A stretch of 64,000 nt of DNA from Pyropia yezoensis (taxonomy: Eukaryota; Rhodophyta; Bangiophyceae; Bangiales; Bangiaceae), in the NCBI GenBank assembly GCA_009829735.1, contig CM020618.1:2664882-2728881 (forward strand), read 5' to 3'. The notes beneath the pieces are model-generated. The model ran no database searches and was not told the origin of the DNA. It worked only from the letters and a program-made list of their open reading frames with translations. Below, one piece after another: positions 59,601 through 64,000 of the stretch. The number at the start of each line of letters is the position of its first letter. Within the stretch, counting starts at the first letter, position 1. Both the position numbers and the translations under genes were made by a program.

Positions 59601-60835
59601 TCGCAGCAATGCGAAGGTTCTTCTACTGGCCAGCAATGGCCGTCGACGTGGTCGACCACGTAAGGGGATGCCACCCCTGTGCGCGTAACCGCATGAGTCT
59701 ACATAGGCAGGCGTCTGCCATGAAGCTATTCCCACCCGATGGGCCCAACGAGCAAGTCGCTATCGACATACTCGGGCCACTTCCGGTAACGGAAGAAGGG
59801 AACAGGTACATCCTGGTCATGTCTGACCGATTCACCAAGCTGTCACGAGCGGCAGCCATCCCGAATGATACGGCATACACGATTATGAACGCAGTGGTTG
59901 ACCACTGGATCAGTGCATACGGAGTCATGAAGCAACTCCTCTCCGATAACGGAGCAAACCTTACGTCGGCATTCTGCACTAAGGTCCTGGGCATGTTCGG
60001 TATCGAACCACGTCGGGCATCCGACTACCACCCGCAGTCCAACGGGCAAGTGGAGCGGTTCAACCGCACCATCGTAAAGATGCTACAGTGCTACGTGGCC
60101 GAGCACACGAACACTTGGGACAGGCTTCTGTCCGTACTCACCCTGGCATACAATGCCAGGCCACATCGGAGCACAAACATTGCTCCGCTGGAGTGGGTCA
60201 TGCCACTAGGCGTCGGTAACCTGACGCTGCCACCCGGCAGGTGCACTCGGTATGATACACCGAAGGGCCGACCCGCCGAACGCATCCACCTAGCTTGGTT
60301 GGCCAAGCTATCGTGGATGATTCCTAAGCTCAAGGGTGCCCTTGACAGAACACAACTTCGGTATAAGAAGAACTTCGACGCCCGACTACGGGTGCGCAAC
60401 GCAACCCTGGTAACAGGTGACTGGGTCTATATCAGACACCAGAAGTTCCGAGGGAACAAGCTTATGCAACCGGTCAAGGGACCGTACCAGATCCTCCACA
60501 GAGATGACCACTCTGTTATCTTACACTCCGATACGGAGATCCAACGCATCAGTATGAATGATGTGACACCTGCTCCGAAGCCGGAACAGCCTCAGCCGGT
60601 ACCGGCTGGGTTGCTACATGAAGCTCTTACAACCCACCGGTCAGATGACCCGGTGGGACCGGATGGGATTCCATACCAAGTAGAGAGCGTGGTCGGACAC
60701 ACCGACCCGGACCTACCAGGACCCTGGTACGTCAAGGTTATGTGGGTCGGATACGACTCACCCACCTGGGAACAGGCGGCAAATATACCCCGCCAACTCC
60801 TCATGCCTTACATGAAGCGACGACGCCTACTGTAA
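56669..60835 (+). CDS. Element A Pol with chromodomain (fossil retroelement, looks whole)
   Basis: 1,388 residues. In order: aspartic protease (VLDTGAGPNLIRK, about residues 110-210), reverse transcriptase (about 430-650, with FCIDYRRLN and YLDDVIVFSRN), RNase H (FVIDVDACDTQVG, SDHEPLRWL), integrase with the HHCC zinc domain (HPGGSRMFAAMRR ... CHPCARNR) and the DDE core (IDILGPLP, LSDNGANLTS, HPQSNGQVERFN). A C-terminal chromodomain reads VESVVGH ... WYVKVMWVGYDSPTWEQAANI. The chromodomain places it in the chromovirus branch of Ty3/gypsy, where it usually guides insertion to marked chromatin. Confidence 0.93.
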   Translation: MTGGRWGHPSKPPRSTAGKAPRRARLSRRRINPRVHLPAPTTRRQGIDDQPPRLGGEDGKPRHVEPDKGPVQDARVTPDIGVGHVLFTLENFKVSATLGVDPQSTRSYYPVLDTGAGPNLIRKDTLPDKWLPRVRVTRGPTIKDANGRLIRTTAAMSLQVTIGDLTTEVDFLVCETLSVPCILGCTFINVHVDAIRPGRRTVELQEADGTKRGHTAIVRDLTLQGSHVNVAEVYASVEPKTLRLAKRTRFEPLSETVLPVNCDLAGICRVQSNLRTYKRHGLTMANGLIDLPAEGSSLLVMANYRRKAVTLPKGTILGIAELYEGDILTPDKEGQVEPLEVLAVAETTERQQPDDGKPNPSAAPADLPPKDQEALKALAEADLDHLHPSVAEGVRRMLRKHDVMWTGGALGTIGATQHRIDLVPGARPARSQPHRAGPMQREIVDGEVKRMSEAKVIRPSMSEWGAPVVIVPKKDQTPRFCIDYRRLNLVTKKDSYPLPRMDKCIDSLGEATVFTTIDCNAGYWQIPVADEDIPKTAFVCHSGVYEFLRMPFGLSNAPATFQRAIDIILSGVKWRNCLVYLDDVIVFSRNMDDHVQHVDEVLTLLRNAGVTLRLKKCAFFQQTVEYLGHQITPGKLGVLEANTRALRDARFPNTQTQLKSFLGMCNVYRRFVKDFARIAKPLTVLTSSTLPKVLQPPSPSEEEAFESLKRALLAPPVLALPHRRGTFVIDVDACDTQVGCTLLQGETLIGTDNVIPDLRPVGYFSRTLNPAERNYSATERECLGVIWAVQLLRPYLEGSRFIVRSDHEPLRWLLNLGDKDSDSHGRLARWRLKMAEHDYRTVYKAGSTHHLGDALSRLDTPSGDTRPVDEDIPVVPVCMVGNATQGMADHTMAHLACPLTLADFREAQANDDDCRRHRANLLAGTAGIFSENEDGLIYRRAPADGRHQVVVPVSLRQAVMEREHENPTAGHPGGSRMFAAMRRFFYWPAMAVDVVDHVRGCHPCARNRMSLHRQASAMKLFPPDGPNEQVAIDILGPLPVTEEGNRYILVMSDRFTKLSRAAAIPNDTAYTIMNAVVDHWISAYGVMKQLLSDNGANLTSAFCTKVLGMFGIEPRRASDYHPQSNGQVERFNRTIVKMLQCYVAEHTNTWDRLLSVLTLAYNARPHRSTNIAPLEWVMPLGVGNLTLPPGRCTRYDTPKGRPAERIHLAWLAKLSWMIPKLKGALDRTQLRYKKNFDARLRVRNATLVTGDWVYIRHQKFRGNKLMQPVKGPYQILHRDDHSVILHSDTEIQRISMNDVTPAPKPEQPQPVPAGLLHEALTTHRSDDPVGPDGIPYQVESVVGHTDPDLPGPWYVKVMWVGYDSPTWEQAANIPRQLLMPYMKRRRLL

Positions 60836-61315
60836 CAACCCAACCGACACCGACTTCGGCTGTTGGGGGGTGAGGCTTATACCTACTAAGTAGGGTGTGA
60901 CATGGTTACGGCAGACTTAGGTTTCTAAGTCAAATCAGACTTAGGTTTCTAAGTCGAACCAAGCTTAGGTAACTAAGTAGAGCTAAGCTTAGGTAACTAA
61001 GTAAAAACCTGAACCTTAATAAGTTAACTTAAAGGTAAAGGCTAACTCCGATAATATCGAAGTAACTAGGGAGCTTACACGGGAGGATGACCTCCCCAAG
61101 CCAAGACACAAAGTGAGGGAGGATAACCTCCCCAAGCATGAACCAACCGGAAGAAGTTGGGCGGGAGGCAAGGCACCACTGAGCCAGAAGGGGTACTCCC
61201 CAGGGCAGCAAACAGAGGCAAGCAATGCCCCCAGCGGGGGATGAGTTTATACTCACTACTACCCGGCTACCATAAGGGTTGCCGGGGCCCTCTCCCGCCC
61301 AAACAATAGCATTCC
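60836..61315. repeat. Hairpin-rich spacer between pol and antisense ORF of element A
   Basis: Four adjacent inverted repeats lie at 60,914-61,003: two of the form GACTTAGGTTTCTAAGTC and two of the form AGCTTAGGTAACTAAGTA. Two copies of a further hairpin, GGGAGGATGACCTCCCC and GGGAGGATAACCTCCCC, lie at 61,081-61,097 and 61,117-61,133. The spacer separates two convergent genes and may serve as a bidirectional terminator (inference). Confidence 0.75.
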
Positions 61316-62518
61316 TCAGTGGGTAGACCCACTGCCCGAGGGAGGCCACTCACGCGTAAGCGCGTAGACCTCCGTGCTCCACCGGTCGGCAACGTCACGA
61401 CGGTCGACCACCCGAGTTACCTCGGTGCATAGCTGGACGAGGGTGCTGCGGCCAGCCTCCACGTCCTCCAGAGCTTTCTGGAGGCGGTCCAGCACGCCAC
61501 CAAAGCAACGCGCTGACCCAACCAGCGCAGCACCTGGGGGGATATCCCCCCAGCTAACAGAGAGACCCCCACGCATTGCGCGGGTAACAAGGGCGTCAAC
61601 GCCTTCATACCAGAGACGGGGACCCCCGTCATGTAGGACAGGGGCGGGAGGTGACACTGGCGCAGCCAGAGGAGCCACAGGAGCCGACACGGCTACCACC
61701 GGAGCCGGTGGCACCTGATACGAGGCCCGGTAGGACCCTACCGAAGGGGCTCCACCGTAACCACGGCGGTACTCCGCCCGACGACGGGACACCTCACGCT
61801 CCCCACCCACAGAGCCCCACTCTCGGGGACGACGGCCAACCGCCGCCGGCATCGGGTTACCGAACCACGGAGCAAGGACCTGAAGAGGGTCATGGATAAC
61901 CATGGGAATACCCAGGTCAGGAACGGCCTCGGTGGACGCCCACCCATGGCAACTGGGCTCACCCGGCTGAGTACGCCGGACACGCAACGAGTGACGAGGC
62001 AAGGGGGAAGCCCCAGCCTGCGGGTCCCGGTACGGGGGAAGGGCCAACACCCCAGCCCAGTTCACGGCATCGTGAACAGCCAGCAGGGCTTCGAACTCCC
62101 GGGCCAATCCGGTCTTGGCGGCTATCAGATCCACGCCCAACTGCGCGATGTGCCGACGGACACCCGTCGGAAGATGAAACAGACGACCCTGCCGGCGGAC
62201 GGACAGCAAGAAGGATGAAGCCTGCCCGAGGGTAACCTCAAGGGTGAAGGTACCCTGCAACGGGTGGACCGGTCGCGAGGCCAACACACTCCCGAAGTAG
62301 CGAAGACAGGAGCCGGTGTCAAACCGGAAAGCAGGGGCGGGTTCCCACCCCTCCTGCCATAGCGGCGGGCGCACGGGAGTGTATACCGGAGCACGACCGT
62401 TGCCGGTCTGCAACGCACACGTTATATCCGTGCGGAACGCATCCGCCATGACACCATGGTTACGTCGCCAACTCGACGCCGACTTCAACCCCGCCATGGG
62501 CGGGTAGGGAGCCGTCAA
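61316..62518 (-). CDS. Element A antisense ORF, conserved with family B (fossil retroelement)
   Basis: 400 residues, uninterrupted, on the strand opposite gag-pol. It starts within a few bases of the right terminal repeat and runs toward the 3' end of pol. No domain is recognised. A central stretch, YFGSVLASRPVHP ... LLSVRRQGRLFHLP ... FEALL, appears to match the antisense ORF of family B (HFGSVM ... VSCVQRRGMLWHLP ... LEEML) in order and spacing. A Pro/Ala-rich linker (about residues 260-295) separates this from a C-terminal helical part. Unlike family B it has no Arg/Ser tail. Function is unknown; antisense genes in other Ty3/gypsy lineages have been proposed to be regulatory or envelope-like, but nothing here shows a membrane segment. 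Confidence 0.7.
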   Translation of the reverse strand: MTAPYPPMAGLKSASSWRRNHGVMADAFRTDITCALQTGNGRAPVYTPVRPPLWQEGWEPAPAFRFDTGSCLRYFGSVLASRPVHPLQGTFTLEVTLGQASSFLLSVRRQGRLFHLPTGVRRHIAQLGVDLIAAKTGLAREFEALLAVHDAVNWAGVLALPPYRDPQAGASPLPRHSLRVRRTQPGEPSCHGWASTEAVPDLGIPMVIHDPLQVLAPWFGNPMPAAVGRRPREWGSVGGEREVSRRRAEYRRGYGGAPSVGSYRASYQVPPAPVVAVSAPVAPLAAPVSPPAPVLHDGGPRLWYEGVDALVTRAMRGGLSVSWGDIPPGAALVGSARCFGGVLDRLQKALEDVEAGRSTLVQLCTEVTRVVDRRDVADRWSTEVYALTREWPPSGSGSTH

Positions 62519-64000
62519 CTGAGAGTGGACGCGCGACGGATCCCTATTGTGCTACAGCCTCTCTATGAGGAGGGGCTGACTGTTCTTCGCTGTGGCCGAC
62601 TTGGCGCAGCGAGGGGCCGGGTATGGGACCGCCTACGGGAGAAGTATCCCCGTAGGGTAGGGTTCCCTGCCGGCTTCAGGACGGACCAGTTTGCCTTCCT
62701 GGACGATGAGGAGGTTGAGGACGTTCAGCGTGCCAAGGCCATGGTGGACCGCGGGGGAACTATCCCGGGTCCCGGCGACTTGCCGACCTTCACGTGGGAC
62801 GCTGTGGCAACTCGCCCACCGTACCTCCACGAGGCCGATCCGCACACTCATCACTTTGATGTGCGGATGGAGAAAGACTTCCGGCGAGGTCCCTACTTGG
62901 TGACCTCGGCTCAACTTGAGTTTCCTCAACAGTCTGCTGCCAGCAAGGAGCAGTACTATCCGAAGAAGCCCGAGTGGTGGCCTCAAGTTGAGGTCCCCTA
63001 CGGGTTCCCGGCGTTGTTGCCACGGTTGCTTGACCACTTCGGCTCCGTCATGTTGACGGCTGCCCCTGATCACCTGGTGTGGGCCATGTTGGCCACCCAG
63101 TGGCTCCTCGAGGTCATGTCGACCTGGGTGTCCTGTGTTCAGCGGCGGGGGATGCTCTGGCATCTCCCCCTCCGGCTCCTCCAAGGTTTGGAACAGCTCA
63201 CCCCTCAGCTAGTTGCTGAGGGGTGCTCATCAGGACAACTCACTCTACTTGAGGAGATGCTCCGGCTTCAGAAGTTTATCGAGTGGGAGAGCATTGAGCA
63301 CAAGTTGCGCCGCCCCACTCGTGGGCCCAAGGACGATGGCGCACTTCGCCAGTTCGTGTGGGTCGCTCGTGAACTTCACGACGGCCGTGTGGTCCTACGA
63401 GAGGGGTTGGGCATCGGGGACTACCCGTATGCCCCGGGGGTGGATCGCCACACTGCGCCACCCCCGGACAAGCCCATAGTTATGGCCGTGCCGTCCTATG
63501 ATGACCATATGACTCAACCCACTGCGGGGGCCCCAAGTCGGGGTCGCAGTTACACCCGGGTACCGCCACCTCGGCGGGCCCCTCCGCTTCCTCCTGTTCC
63601 TTTCCAACCTCACGGGAACATCCCGATCAGCGTGGCCGTGGAGTCTTCCACCCCGGTGTCCCCCAACTTGGGGGCCACCCTCCTGACGGTATACCCCAAG
63701 TTGGTGTTGCCGCCCACGCCTCTAACCTCAGAGATGATGATCACCACGTTGGTGCGCACCATTTCCTGGTTGGCCGCGTCGACCGCAACCCTACAGAGTT
63801 CCGAGACTCCTCAACTTGAGGAGCGCGTTCGTACTGCAGTGGCGACCGCGAGTTGCGAGTCGGTGGCGGAGTTTATGACAGCCGAGTTGGCTCGCATTGG
63901 GGCTATTATGCCCCAGCCAGCCCCACTTGGGCGTGGCAAACGTCGCGCGAGCCGGGCATACTCGCCTCCTCGCCGTCGTCGCCGACACTCGCGGCGCTCT

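Larger units (their letters stand above)
53889..62556 (+). mobile_element. Ty3/gypsy chromodomain element A, inserted in family B (fossil)
   Basis: 8,668 bp, flanked by the 5 bp target duplication GCCTC (53,884-53,888 and 62,557-62,561). Ends are TGTAGCA...TGCTACA. The left terminal repeat is 53,889-54,251 (363 bp). The right end carries only a short match of about 38 bp to the end of that repeat, with one difference. A likely primer-binding site, TGGTGGAGCAGCAGG, follows the left repeat. Inside are gag, pol with chromodomain, and a minus-strand ORF next to the right end. The coding part looks whole; the element as a unit has about one break. The clean target duplication and open frames suggest a young insertion. 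Confidence 0.92.
53666..64000 (+). mobile_element. Family B antisense ORF region, copy 2 (fossil, interrupted by element A, runs off window)
   Basis: The part at 53,666-53,888 begins MATPGVETDSLDER. The part from 62,557 to the window end carries the rest, up to the Arg/Ser-rich tail, including FGSVM (near 63,042) and QRRGMLWHLP. The 8.67 kb element A sits between them and carries its own 5 bp target duplication. Outside that insertion this copy looks better preserved than copy 1. Its unit's pol, if present, lies beyond the window. Confidence 0.6.

Overview
The window is nuclear DNA of a GC-rich eukaryote. Conserved genes are split by GT-AG introns, and most 5' splice sites read GTACGT. Proteins carry long Ala, Gly and Pro tracts, and there is no operon structure. 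A bangiophycean red alga (Porphyra/Pyropia type) would fit the very high GC, the sparse short introns, the Ty3/gypsy elements and a bacterial-type permease gene. That assignment is inference from composition and gene style, not proof.

Positions 1-28,140 hold the genes. In order they are ribosomal protein L23/uL14 (+), aspartate aminotransferase copy 1 (-), proteasome ubiquitin receptor RPN10 (+), and two paralogous single-pass membrane proteins facing away from each other (6,903-8,306 - and 10,102-11,805 +). Then come a tiny brawnin/UQCC6-like mitochondrial microprotein (-), a TENA/THI-4 protein (+), aspartate aminotransferase copy 2 (-), a DnaJ-type zinc-finger protein with AT-hook-like motifs and no J domain (-), a UEV1/MMS2 ubiquitin E2 variant (+), and a 785-residue duplicated ABC-transporter permease with a leader-like N-terminus (+).

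Positions 28,141-43,000 are gene-poor. They hold a run of 30 G, a pair of about 380 bp direct repeats, one clear gene for a secreted Cys-rich protein built of five modules in an A-B-A-B-A order, and a 15-16 copy satellite of about 125 bp units that each carry an AT-rich inverted repeat.

Positions 43,000-64,000 are a nest of mobile elements. A promoter-like segment and a Cys-cluster (KDZ/SWIM-like) ORF are followed by two direct copies of a Ty3/gypsy-related unit, called family B here. A complete Tc1-type DNA transposon with TA duplications sits in the first copy. An 8.67 kb chromodomain Ty3/gypsy element, called element A, sits in the second with a 5 bp target duplication. Both retroelement families carry a large ORF on the strand opposite pol, downstream of pol. 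The two antisense proteins appear related to each other by eye. This shared ambisense layout is the most unusual system in the window.
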